A stretch of 64,000 nucleotides of DNA from Anthracocystis setariae. Taxonomy: Eukaryota; Basidiomycota; Ustilaginomycetes; Ustilaginales; Ustilaginaceae. The notes beneath the pieces are model-generated. The model did not search any database and was not told where the DNA came from. It was given only the letters and a program-made list of their open reading frames with translations. Positions 8,527 to 17,444 of the stretch are shown here, one piece after another. Each line of letters begins with the position of its first letter. Within the stretch, counting starts at the first letter, position 1. The stretch is taken from assembly GCA_928724745.1 (NCBI GenBank), contig CAKMXJ010000016.1:124001-188000 (forward strand). The letters run 5' to 3'. A program made the translations under genes and the position numbers.

Positions 8527-10302
8527 CTAACGACGCCCCCTACGAGAAGGAGTGCGGGGACGGGACTCGTACACATCCGAGTCCACCATCACCACATCCT
8601 CGTCGGAGTCCTCCCCGGACTCCCGGCTGCGGCCCTCAGCCCCCGAGGACTCCTCGTCGCGGGAGTCGTCCCGGGAGCCCTCCCGGGAGCTGCCACGGCG
8701 GCGGGGGCGGATGGGAGCCCGCATGTCCCTCACCACCGCCTGAGCGCGGCGACGCTGGGCACGCCTCTCCGGCTCGGGAGAGGCGGGGCGAAGCCCACTC
8801 AACGGGAGGCGCTTCCCCCCGGCCTGAAAGCTCCCCGGGGGGCGCTTTCCTCCCGTCTGGGAGCTCCCAGGCAAACGCTTCCCCCCGGTTTGGGAACGAG
8901 ACCCTCCAGCCCGGGGGGGCCTTTCCCGCGTCGGGGTCCCGGGGCGCTGCCTTTTCGCGCGCGCCAACTCCGGGGTCGCCGGAGCATAACCCGGGGGAGA
9001 GGACCCCCGGGGGCGGGACGGCCCAGCCTCAGCATTGGGGCGGGGAGCAGCCGCCACGCGAGCGGGAGCGGCGGCGGGGACAGGGGCGGGAGCAGGGGCA
9101 GGGGCGGGGACGACCGGGGGCGGGGGAGGCGGCGGGACGCCCAGCTCCTGAGTAATGCCTCCAAAGGCATGACTCACACCCTCCACGTAACGGAGGATGT
9201 TCTCGTCCCGGTACGACCAGGCAAGACGGCGCTCCGCGCCCACGGCAGCGGTCCGGCGCAAGACTTGCACCAGCGCGGCGATGACGCCCGCTGCGTGCGA
9301 GGCGGCCTCCCGGGCCCCGGCCATATGCTGCTCCCCGGGAGCATCGAAAGGGCACATCTGGCGGAGGGCCAGAGGTGCGTCGTGCACGAGGGTGGTCTGT
9401 TTCCACCCCTGCTGGCCCCGGGGAGGCCGGGAGCTCGGGGCACTGCCGCCAGCGCCGGAGGACGCCCCAGCGGGAGACTCGGGAGCCCGGGGTCTACTCC
9501 CCGCCTTGGCTTGCCTCCGAGCCTCATACCGAGCACGCGCTGGGGCGTACTCGGCCGCCAGGTACTCCGGGAGGTCAGCCGCGGAGAACGAGGTAAAAGG
9601 CATCCCGGGGTTAGGACGTTGTCCCCGGGATCGGAGGATAAGGTAAGCCTCCATCAGGAAGCCACCCTCCTGGCGCCCCGTAATGTCCGGGACGCGACCT
9701 TGCCAGTCGCAGGGATACCCCGCGGCATGGCACCTCTCACACGCGGCAGGCTGACCGTCCCGGGGGTCTCCCGGACCCCCGACGTCCCGGTGAGCAAAAC
9801 CCAGGGAGCACTGCGGGTGGGGCTTTTTCTTGCTGTTGGCGCAAGACCAACAGTGCCCGTACCCCTTGGAAGCGGGAGGGGGACCCCGTGCTCGAACCTC
9901 CCGGACCAACTCCGCCAGCCTCCCGGGATCCCCAATCGGTACGCCAGCCCCGGGAGTCGGGGCGGCCACGTTCGAGAATCCGGGGGTGACCCCACTGGGG
10001 GGAGCCACCGCGGTGCTGGCATCCTGGCCCGGGAGCCCGGGAGCATGCTGCCCATCTTCCCGGCGCGGAGATGTGTTCCGCGCCGGGGACTTGTCCACAA
10101 CCTCCGGGGCACTAACACCCCGGGACTCGTCCACAGCCATTACATTTTCGGGGGCGGGGGCAGAGCCTCCCGCGACCCCAGAGTCGGGACCACCGCGCCG
10201 GGTGGAAGATCGGGTTGCTGCGTTCAAATGAGAAAGGCAAAAGATGTCAGTGGTCAGTCCCTGCCTCGTACCTCGGGTCCCGGAACAGTACTTACTACGC
10301 AT
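8527..10302 (-). CDS. Gypsy antisense accessory protein with cysteine cluster, 565 aa if spliced
   Basis: A gene opposite to pol, between the pol stop and the 3' LTR. The likely structure is exon 1 at 10296-10302 (ATGCGTA), intron 10218-10295 (GTAAGT donor, CTGAC branch site, CGCAG acceptor) and exon 2 at 8527-10217; splicing keeps the frame. A TATATAAAA box lies about 80 bp upstream of the ATG. Residues about 124-171 contain CWSC...C (CX2CX10C) and CERCHAAGYPC (CX2CX6C), a Zn2Cys6-like arrangement, with a KKK stretch in the first loop. The rest is Pro/Ala/Gly/Arg-rich, with a run of prolines and Ala-Pro repeats, and looks disordered; a mid-protein part (about 370-430) may be helical. A longer frame on the plus strand of the same DNA lacks such support. 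Function is unknown. Confidence 0.65.
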   Translation of the reverse strand: MRSKYCSGTRGTRQGLTTDIFCLSHLNAATRSSTRRGGPDSGVAGGSAPAPENVMAVDESRGVSAPEVVDKSPARNTSPRREDGQHAPGLPGQDASTAVAPPSGVTPGFSNVAAPTPGAGVPIGDPGRLAELVREVRARGPPPASKGYGHCWSCANSKKKPHPQCSLGFAHRDVGGPGDPRDGQPAACERCHAAGYPCDWQGRVPDITGRQEGGFLMEAYLILRSRGQRPNPGMPFTSFSAADLPEYLAAEYAPARARYEARRQAKAGSRPRAPESPAGASSGAGGSAPSSRPPRGQQGWKQTTLVHDAPLALRQMCPFDAPGEQHMAGAREAASHAAGVIAALVQVLRRTAAVGAERRLAWSYRDENILRYVEGVSHAFGGITQELGVPPPPPPPVVPAPAPAPAPVPAAAPARVAAAPRPNAEAGPSRPRGSSPPGYAPATPELARAKRQRPGTPTRERPPRAGGSRSQTGGKRLPGSSQTGGKRPPGSFQAGGKRLPLSGLRPASPEPERRAQRRRAQAVVRDMRAPIRPRRRGSSREGSRDDSRDEESSGAEGRSRESGEDSDEDVVMVDSDVYESRPRTPSRRGRR

Positions 10303-10380
10303 AGTCTTGATGTACGTTACCGAGCGTTAGAACGTAGGATGTGGAAGAAGGGAAAGAACCAGGAACGGGAGCGAGGCGAG

Positions 10381-10389
10381 TTTTATATA
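10381..10389 (-). promoter_or_regulatory. TATA box of the gypsy antisense gene
   Basis: The minus strand reads TATATAAAA, about 80 bp before the ATG at 10302, followed by a pyrimidine-rich leader (CACATCCTA at 10335-10343 and TACATCAAGA at 10305-10314). The surrounding DNA is GC-rich, so the AT-rich box stands out. Confidence 0.6.
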
Positions 10390-10572
10390 CAGAGGAGGGG
10401 TTAGCGCTCAGCCCGCTGCGCCACCCCGCTGCGCACGCCCCGCCAGGTACACAAAGCGTCCGTTCCTGACCCCTTTGTTCGCGGAGCGGGTTACGCGTGG
10501 TGGGGCCGGGGCTCCCGCGTGGTTCCTAAGATCCGGGAGCGCGCAAGTGGCCACGGGGACGTCGGCCATCCC

Positions 10573-10581
10573 GGGGGGGGG
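10573..10581 (+). promoter_or_regulatory. Gypsy polypurine tract
   Basis: Nine consecutive G, three bases before the LTR start at 10585. Position and composition fit the plus-strand primer of a gypsy element. Confidence 0.6.
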
Positions 10582-10584
10582 TAA

Positions 10585-10934
10585 TGTTACGAACATCCGC
10601 GCCGGAAAGGAATATAGCAGTGTGACAAGCGGGAGGAGGCTTTCCCGATCCAGGTCAGGAATCGGGGTCCAGGGTGGGACTGCGGCAATCTCCGGGAGGG
10701 GCTCCCGGAAGTCATACCGAAGATCCCCCCTGCAATTAACTCATGTTCAGACGTCGATTGTATTTTAGCTTACTCACTATAGTAGGTGGAAATATCAGAC
10801 CTTCTCCCGATCTCCCGCTCACCCGCTCCGCTACCTAGGCAACAATCCCGGGAGCAACACCCGGTACCACGCCCCTGGCCTTGATACAGACGCACCGCCA
10901 CGTTCCGAGGTTCTAAGACCCCAGGAGCATAACA
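10585..10934 (+). repeat. Gypsy 3' LTR, 350 bp
   Basis: Begins TGTTACGAAC and ends GGAGCATAACA, giving a TGTTA/TAACA terminal inverted repeat. A related copy, a solo LTR, is at 11336-11684. Both share the blocks GTCGATTGTATTTTAG and AATATCAGACC and an internal TCCCGGGA. Confidence 0.9.
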
Positions 10935-10937
10935 CAG

Positions 10938-12168
10938 TGTTGGAAATAGAGAATTCAGTGTATAGGCAATTGGGGTCACACCTTCCCAATCAGCAATGTG
11001 CAGGAACTAACTGCATGGAGACCATTGGAACTGGCTGTTAAAATCTCTTCTGCCAAGGGTCAAGTATGGCAGGAATTCCTGCTGTGCAGTAACCTATGCA
11101 GCCAATGAGGTCAACAGACAGCCACCAGACTGCCGGGAGTCCCCAATTCACTGCAGAAGAACTATGGTATCTGTTGGAAATAGTAATTAGTGTATGGGCA
11201 ATTGGGGTTACATCTTCCCGATTGGCAATGTACAAAGAAGGTAACTGCATGGAGACCAACAGAACTGGTGGTTAAAATCTCCTCCCCCAAGGGTTGGACA
11301 TGGTATGAATTTCCAACATACAGTAACCAGCACAGTGTTACGAACCTCAGTGCCGGGCAGGAATGTAACAGTGTGACAAGCAGGAGGTGACTTCCCCAAT
11401 CCAGGTTATGGATCAGGGTCCAGGGTGATACTGCGGCAATCCCCGGGAGGGGCTCCTGGGGGTCATACCAAAGATCCCCCCTGCAACTAACTCATGTTTG
11501 GACGTTGATTGTATTTTAGCTTACTCACTCTAGTAGGTGGAAATATCAGACCTTCTCCCGCTCTCCCGCTCCCCCGCTCCGCTATCTTGGCAACAATCCC
11601 GGGAGCAACACCCGGTACCACGCCCCTGGCCTCAATACAGACACCCAACCACGTTCAAGGTTCCCAGACCCCAGGAGCATAACACACAGCCAATGAGATT
11701 GACAGATGACCATTGGAGTGCCAGGAGTCCCCAACTCACTGCGGAAGAACTACTGTATCTCCAGTGAGTAACAGGGAACTCCAATCAGATCTCAAGGTTC
11801 AACTTGAGAGATACAAAAGCCAGTTCAGCCCATCAGGGCAAGCTGGATCAAGGAACTCCCAGACGGACATGGGTTGCCTACCAGGAGTCACACAAAGACA
11901 TAACTCACACAGTGGGCTACGGACTAGCATCCAGGCAGGTCACCACTGTATGAGAAGAAGGAATGTAGGGTCACCAGGGAGACCTGGGGACCACCCTACT
12001 CATGTATATACACTCAGTTGTCCACCACCTTGCCGAAAAGGTCAAATTGTTCAATCAGAGAGATAGATCTCGCAGTAGAACGACGAGTCTGCCAGGATTC
12101 ACCCAGAAGAATCCACTCCAGCCACGCAGCGCAAGACTAAAACTCGCTAAGTAATATTCGGCGACACA
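10938..12168 (+). repeat. Complex repeat, left arm (LTR-like, plus orientation)
   Basis: A partial unit (10938-11171) and a fuller unit (11172-11966) both start TGTTGGAAATA and are partial tandem copies of each other. They are followed by a 180-bp block (11967-12147) with a TATATA motif. The same modules occur reversed at 13443-15218. The second unit is interrupted by a gypsy-family solo LTR. I see no coding sequence. It resembles the U3 and R-U5 parts of an LTR with a duplicated U3, but its class is unproven. Confidence 0.7.
11336..11684 (+). mobile_element. Solo gypsy-family LTR, 349 bp, target duplication CACAG
   Basis: It starts TGTTACGAAC and ends GGAGCATAACA like the LTR at 10585-10934, and is flanked by CACAG at 11331-11335 and 11685-11689. 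The reversed copy of the host repeat near 14610-14625 lacks it and reads straight through, which gives the empty site. Several substitutions from 10585-10934 suggest an older insertion. Confidence 0.93.
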
Positions 12169-12620
12169 ATCTACCTCTTGTCACGATGCGATCGAAAATC
12201 ACAGCACGCAAGGTTTTCCGTCGTCAAAATTGTATGGAAATCAATGCTCAAGGTATGGAAAAACAGTCATGAATCCTGTAGTTCCCGAAACCAGAAGAAG
12301 AACAAAAAGTCATAAAACAGAAAAAGGCATGAGTACGAGAAGAAGAAAAGGAAGAAGGGAAAATGAAAATGGAAATTAAGGCTCTTACTACCCTTATTTA
12401 ATGTGACTTTTCCGCTTTCTCCGTTCGTGCGGGTCACAGAGCAAACGTCCCTGTCGAATCCCTTTTCTTAGCGTATTGTGATTGGTTTAAAATCCATATC
12501 GGGAAAAACGGAAAGTCGAGTCCGCGAACCCACCCCCTCACCCACCCCGGGTGGTTGCTAGGTGGTTTCGAGCCGCATCCACCCCAGGAGAGTGGTTGCT
12601 CGGGCGGTGTCCGTTCCCAC
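12169..12620. other. Non-coding spacer with a partial foldback-element relic
   Basis: Mostly unassigned sequence between the two inverted repeat arms. At about 12508-12560 it has an incomplete copy of the foldback-element end (CGGAAAGTCGAGTCC followed by CACCC repeats). No gene is seen. Confidence 0.5.
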
Positions 12621-12804
12621 TCACATCGAAAAAAGCGGAAAGTTGAGTCCGCGAACCCACCCACTCACCCACCCGGGGTGGTTGCTGGGGGGGTTACACC
12701 ACGGATCCACCCCCGAGCCACCCCGGGTGGGTTCGCAGTGAACCCAACCCGGGTGGGTGAGAGGGTGGGTTCGGGGACTCAACTTTCCGCTTTTTACGAT
12801 GTGA
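12621..12804. mobile_element. Foldback/MITE-like hairpin element, 184 bp
   Basis: The two ends are inverted copies of about 59 bp, starting TCACATCG and including AAAAAGCGGAAAGTTGAG, with about four mismatches. The centre contains further CCACCCGGGTGG-type palindromes. The whole unit could fold into a long hairpin. No coding sequence is present, so any mobility would need proteins from elsewhere. No clear target duplication was identified. Confidence 0.7.
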
Positions 12805-13442
12805 CTCGGTGGACGTAATTCTACAGAGAAGTTCACATCATTTAAGAAAAGAAAAATTGTTATTCGAATTCAATCGGGACTGGCTCTGGCCCCATGGCTC
12901 TACAGAGAAGCCAGGACCACTGGCTCCCGACTGGCCACTCCGGACGGATTTCTCCTTTTTCTTTTTCTTTCTTTTTTTTTCTTTTTTCTTTTTTTTCTTT
13001 TCTCTTTTATTTTTTTTGAAAACGGTGCAAATTTCAATTTCTCTACGTAGTGATCAACACATTCACGTTCGATAGGTCTGTGTCCATCTGATAATCATGA
13101 ATGGTTTTGACGCTCCGCACGTTATTTCTCATGTTGGAGGACTTCACTACAAGCATCATTCGTGTTGTAAAAAGCTCAAAAGAATCCGTCCCGCAGTCAA
13201 CACCGATCAGCTGGCTTCGACAGGGTGGCTTTGATAACGCAGCCACCCAGGATGGCTACTCGGGATGGCTGCGGGACTGACCTTCTGCAATGTGTCTGAG
13301 TCTTCACAGATACGATCCCCAACTGCACCAATCTTGCGTTTCGGTCTTTTCAAGTTCATTTTCACATTGTGAGAATTCGTCCACGGACCCACCCTAGCAA
13401 CCACCCGGGATGGATCCACTGCGAACTCACCCGGGGTGTATT
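12805..13442. other. Repeat-derived spacer, no gene seen
   Basis: Holds a pyrimidine-rich run (about 12954-13016), short CACCCGGG-type motifs at about 13230-13270 and 13385-13440 related to the foldback element, and a fragment at about 12889-12955 resembling 15385-15480 (shared GAGAAGCCAGGACC and CGGACGGAT). Confidence 0.5.
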
Positions 13443-15218
13443 GCGAGTTTTAATCTTACCCTGCGTGGCTAGAGTGGATTCTTCAATAAATCCGGGCAGA
13501 CTCGTCGTTTTGCTGTGAGAAGTTTTGCTCTGATTTGGACAAGTTGACCTTACCAGCGGAGGCGGTGGGCAACTGAGCATATATACATGAGTTGGGTGGT
13601 CTCCAGGTCTTCCTGGAGACCCTACTATTAATTCGCGAATTTTGCTTTGCGCTGAGTGGCTGGAGTGGATCCCTTTCAGTGAATCCCGGCAGACTTGTTG
13701 TTCTTCTATGAGATCTATTTCTCTGTTTGGACAAGTTAACCCTACCAGCGGAGGCGGTGGGCAACTAAGTTTATATACACGAGTGGTCCCCAGGTCTCCC
13801 TGGTGACCCTACATTCCTTCTTCTCATACAGTGGTGACCTGCCTGGATGCTAGTGTTACGGCTGGACGGAAGTTCTGTTACGGCTGGACAGAGGCTCCCA
13901 GCCAGCGCGCTGTCCAATGGCCGCGCAGGAGAGTGAGCGTGCCACGCGGTGTTGTGCCATTAGGGGCAAGCTGCGTGGTACGCTGTGAACAGAGGAGCGC
14001 GCCGCGCGTTGCTTCCTGAAGACGGAGGCGCGCCGCGCAGTGCTCAACACAGGGGTCCAACCCATATGTTGTGAGTTGGGGTTGTGTGCGACCCACGTGT
14101 TCCAGGAGGAGGCGCGCGCCGTGTGGCACGCGTGATGCCTTATAAGGTGGGAGCCGCGTGCCACCTCCCTGTTGTCCGTCGTCGATTGTATTCTTAGTTA
14201 CCTAGAGTAATAGTGAATATCAGACCCAATGGTAAAACCGTTAACCTCAGGATTGTGCTTGGTGACTCTTGTGGCCACCACTCCCATCACGTGCTCTCAA
14301 GCCCAAGCCTCGCACACCGCGCGCCACGCTGCACAGTCAAGAGGCTGTCAGACCCTTGGCGCTTAACAGCTAGTCCGTAGCCCACTGTGTGAGTCATGTC
14401 TTTGTGTGACTCCTGGTAGGCAACCCATGTCCGTCTGGGAGTTCCCTGATCCAGCTTGCTCTGATAGGCTGAACTGGCTTTTGTGTATCTCTTGGGTTGA
14501 ACCTCAAGATCTGATTGGAGTTCCTTGTTACTCACTGGAGATACCCTAGTTCTTCCATAGTGAGTTGGGGACTCCTGGCAGTCCGATGGTTGTCTGTCAA
14601 TCTCATTGGTTGCGCTGGTTACTGTATGTTGGAAATTCATACCTTGTCTGACCCTTGGGGGAAGAGATTTTAACCGCCAGTTCTGTTGTTCTCCATGCAG
14701 TTACCTTCTTTGTACATCGCCAATTGGGAAGATGTAGCCACAATTGCTTGTACACTAATTACCATTTCCAACACCTACATTTGTTCTTCTTGCACAGTGG
14801 TGATCTGCCTGGAGGCTAGTCTGCCATACACTGTACAAGTCATGTCTTTGCATGGCTTCTGGTGGACAACCTATGTCCTTCCAGAAGTTTCCTGAGTCTG
14901 CTTGTCCTGATAGGTTGAGCAGACCTTTGTATCTCTTGGGTTTTGAGCCTCAAGATCTGATTGGAGTTTCCTGCTACTCACTGGAGATACTGCAGTTCCT
15001 CTGTAGTGAGATGGGGACTCCTGGCAGTCCGATGGTCATCTGTTGATCCCATTGGCTGTGTTTGTTGCCGGTAGCATGAGCTCCTGCCGTGCTTGACTTT
15101 TGTTTGAAAAAGTTTTTAACCGCCAGGCCTGTTGGCTTCCATGCAGTTGATCCCTGTGCATTGCCATTTGGGAAGATATAACCCCAATTGCCGATATACT
15201 GAATTCATGATTTCTAAC
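13443..15218 (-). repeat. Complex repeat, right arm (LTR-like, reversed)
   Basis: Two tandem copies of the 180-190 bp block (13443-13628 and 13631-13815), then two tandem units of about 443-445 bp (13814-14773 without its insertion, and 14774-15218), all in reverse orientation to 10938-12168. The last unit ends ATTTCTAACA. The first long unit is split by a 515-bp solo LTR. No coding sequence is seen. Confidence 0.7.
13854..14368 (+). mobile_element. Solo LTR, 515 bp, target duplication GCTAG
   Basis: Begins TGTTACGG and ends CTTAACA, flanked by GCTAG at 13849-13853 and 14369-14373. The left repeat arm keeps the uninterrupted site near 11920-11940. It is GC-rich with CGCGCC blocks and shares GTCGATTGTATT and AATATCAGACC with the 350-bp gypsy LTRs, so it belongs to a related gypsy family. 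A TTATAAG box lies near 14142. Strand is given by that similarity. Confidence 0.92.
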
Positions 15219-15644
15219 ACAACACTGGCTTTTGCTCCATATATCACGTGACGTCGATTGTAGTCATGATGCGGCACGCCAGGCCGCTGCAGCGCGGTCG
15301 TGGCGTGCCTGCGTGATTGCTCTAGTGCCTGTGCTAGCATGGTGAGCAGCGACCCACCTCAGATCCGTCTGGAGGAGCCATGTGGAGAAGCCAGGACCCA
15401 TGGCTTCGATAGGGAGCCATGTAGGGGGAGGCATGAGATCGAGACTGGCTCCGTTCCTCGCTACCTCGGACGGATCTTTCTTTCTTTGAGACATGGCGGC
15501 AAAACAACGACCGTCACGTCTTGTCAAACCCGTCTGATTTCTGGCATACCAGAGCTTAAGCTCAACCACACGACTCTGACCAATGAGTCGCCGCAACGGT
15601 GTCTACATGTTTGAGTTTGATGTGATTCTGGCAGAAGACGGAGC
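15219..15644. other. Boundary between repeats and genes
   Basis: About 425 bp between the end of the right repeat arm and the RIO2 stop codon. It has a GC-rich dyad near 15270-15310 and a segment (15385-15480) resembling 12889-12955. No gene is seen. Confidence 0.4.
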
Positions 15645-17444
15645 TTAAAAGTCCATGGAGTCACTAATCATTCGTGCCTTTCCAGTCTTAGCTTTACCAC
15701 CTGCATGAGCTCTGCCGCCCTTGCCGGCGTGCGCCTTGCGCCCATGATGCTTCTCGGCACGGCGAGCAGCTTTGGCACGGTCGGAGGCCACCAGTTGGGC
15801 GACCTTGGAATCGTCGCCGTCGAGCGCCGCTTTCCTTGCGGCCCCCCTGGAGATCTTGACTGGAGCCTCTTTCTTGGGCTTGCGCTCGGACTTGGATTTC
15901 CTTTCATCTCCTTCCTCAGAACCAGATTCGGAGCCTTCACTGTCATCCTGTTCGTCAGAGCCATCGCTCTGAGCGTCACTGTCGTCGTCTTGTTCGTCAT
16001 CCTGATCAGACGAGAGCTCGTCCTCGGAACCAGCCACCTCGATCATGCCTTCAGTGGTGCTCAAGCGCAGAGAAGACATGTACTGCTCGAGTTCGCGATC
16101 TTGCTTGGAGCCGCCGAACCCACTTGCCTTTGCGAGAAGATCCAGTCGTACGTCGGCGTTCTCGTTTGTTGAGGTGACCTCGTCGTTTTCTGCTGCGTCT
16201 GGCGCGGGTTTGGGAAGCTTAGTCTGCTTTCGGGCATGTTCTGGAACCACGTCGTGGAAGCGGGGGAACTCTTCGGATTGGTACCTGAAGCGCTTGCGGA
16301 AGAACCTGCGAACGCACTCGACATCACGCTCGAAGTAGTACTCTGCATTTTCGTGGTTGATGCTGACCATTTGTGGAAAGTCGATGAGGATGGGCTCGAC
16401 GGTGACATCGTCTCCGAGATGAACCTGGCCTTGTGATGCCGCATCATCATCGTCGTCCTCGCCTTGTACTTCGTCTTCGTCTACGGAAGCTTCCATTTCT
16501 TCTGCTGCGTCTTGGTGGGGGACTTGCAACTCGACAGGTGCTACGACCCTTTCGAAGCCATTACCACGCTCGATTTTTTGGCCGTCTGCCAGGTCTGTTT
16601 CAAGAAGATCTTGAGTGTGCGTATCTTGTTCTCGTTTCATTGTTGTCTGTGGTTGTGGTGGTTTTGCTCTTGCTGTTGCTGGTCTGCCGGAGTCGGACTC
16701 GTACTCATCGTCGCTTGGATCTGTGACTTCACGAATGAGCAAGTTGAACTCGTTGAAATCACCGTGAATGAGACCAGCTCTGGCCAAACGGACGATGAGC
16801 TTCATAAGTGCCGAGTAGAGGAGCGGGATTTGATCTGGTGGAAGGACTGCGATCTGGCGGAGAGGGAACGCATCGATGTAGGACATGACGATGCAGTGAC
16901 GTGCTTGGTCGATGGGTTGAGGAACGGGGAAGCCATGCTCGTAGAGGATCTTCATGAAAGCGTACTCCTTGGCAGCAGCTAAACGAGACATGTACATCCA
17001 ACTAGCGCTCTTTCGTTTTCCCATGTAGTCGCGTTTCTCCTTGATGGCGCGGAAACTGATACGACCGAGACGATGAATCTTGAGAACCCTCTGCTCTTGG
17101 TCGGGAGAAGAGACGATCATGATGTCACTCTCCTTGCCGACACCTATTCGCCTGCCGACCGCAGCAACACTATCACGTTTGGAGAAGGCACGAAGGGCGA
17201 GGTAATCATAACCACCGTAGGTAAGTCGGTAACCGTCGTATTTGGTGTTTTGAACACGAGCGATGAGATTGCGCTTGGCGAGAGACCCGAGAAGCTTGTT
17301 GATGCCAGAGTGGTGAAGACCGCAGATCTGGGCGGCGAGTGAGGAAGGAACGACTTCGTGGTTCTTGGAGCCCATCTCAACAGCAGTCAGGACTCGAAAC
17401 TCCTGACTGGTGATGTAGCGCAAGTCTGTAGCATCTAACCTCAT
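15645..17444 (-). CDS. RIO2: RIO2 atypical protein kinase/ATPase, 599 aa
   Basis: RIO2 acts in late maturation of the 40S ribosomal subunit in the cytoplasm. The N-terminal winged helix (about 1-90) is followed by the RIO kinase fold: the ATP-binding loop (GVGKESD), the catalytic loop HGDFNEFN (about 226) and the metal-binding IDFPQM (about 351). In yeast these two loops lie close together; here more than 100 residues separate them, rich in acidic residues and Gln, so an insertion is likely. The tail is acidic then Lys-rich, with a nuclear-signal-like end. The frame has no interruption and the ATG at 17444 matches the family start (MRLD). It converges on the repeat region and is divergent from the NPC2-like gene. 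Confidence 0.96.
   Translation of the reverse strand: MRLDATDLRYITSQEFRVLTAVEMGSKNHEVVPSSLAAQICGLHHSGINKLLGSLAKRNLIARVQNTKYDGYRLTYGGYDYLALRAFSKRDSVAAVGRRIGVGKESDIMIVSSPDQEQRVLKIHRLGRISFRAIKEKRDYMGKRKSASWMYMSRLAAAKEYAFMKILYEHGFPVPQPIDQARHCIVMSYIDAFPLRQIAVLPPDQIPLLYSALMKLIVRLARAGLIHGDFNEFNLLIREVTDPSDDEYESDSGRPATARAKPPQPQTTMKREQDTHTQDLLETDLADGQKIERGNGFERVVAPVELQVPHQDAAEEMEASVDEDEVQGEDDDDDAASQGQVHLGDDVTVEPILIDFPQMVSINHENAEYYFERDVECVRRFFRKRFRYQSEEFPRFHDVVPEHARKQTKLPKPAPDAAENDEVTSTNENADVRLDLLAKASGFGGSKQDRELEQYMSSLRLSTTEGMIEVAGSEDELSSDQDDEQDDDSDAQSDGSDEQDDSEGSESGSEEGDERKSKSERKPKKEAPVKISRGAARKAALDGDDSKVAQLVASDRAKAARRAEKHHGRKAHAGKGGRAHAGGKAKTGKARMISDSMDF

Larger units (their letters stand above)
7909..10934 (+). 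mobile_element. Ty3/gypsy chromovirus, 3' portion
   Basis: Starts exactly where the copia LTR ends and contains the integrase C-terminus plus chromodomain, a 2.4-kb tail with an antisense gene, a G9 purine tract (10573-10581) and the 3' LTR (10585-10934). It is very GC-rich compared with the copia element and with the neighbouring genes. The 5' LTR, gag and most of pol should lie left of the copia insertion, outside the window. If CAGTG after the LTR (10935-10939) is the target duplication, its partner is also outside. Confidence 0.9.

Noticed and set aside
8236..10404. Long plus-strand open frame (722 codons) over the gypsy tail
   Set aside because: It mirrors the antisense gene in GC-rich DNA, has low-complexity Gly/Arg/Pro content and no motif, while the minus-strand gene has a TATA box, intron signals and a cysteine cluster.
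10935..10939. CAGTG as a proven gypsy target duplication
   Set aside because: Its partner lies outside the window, and the following repeat begins TGTTGG, so the edge is ambiguous.
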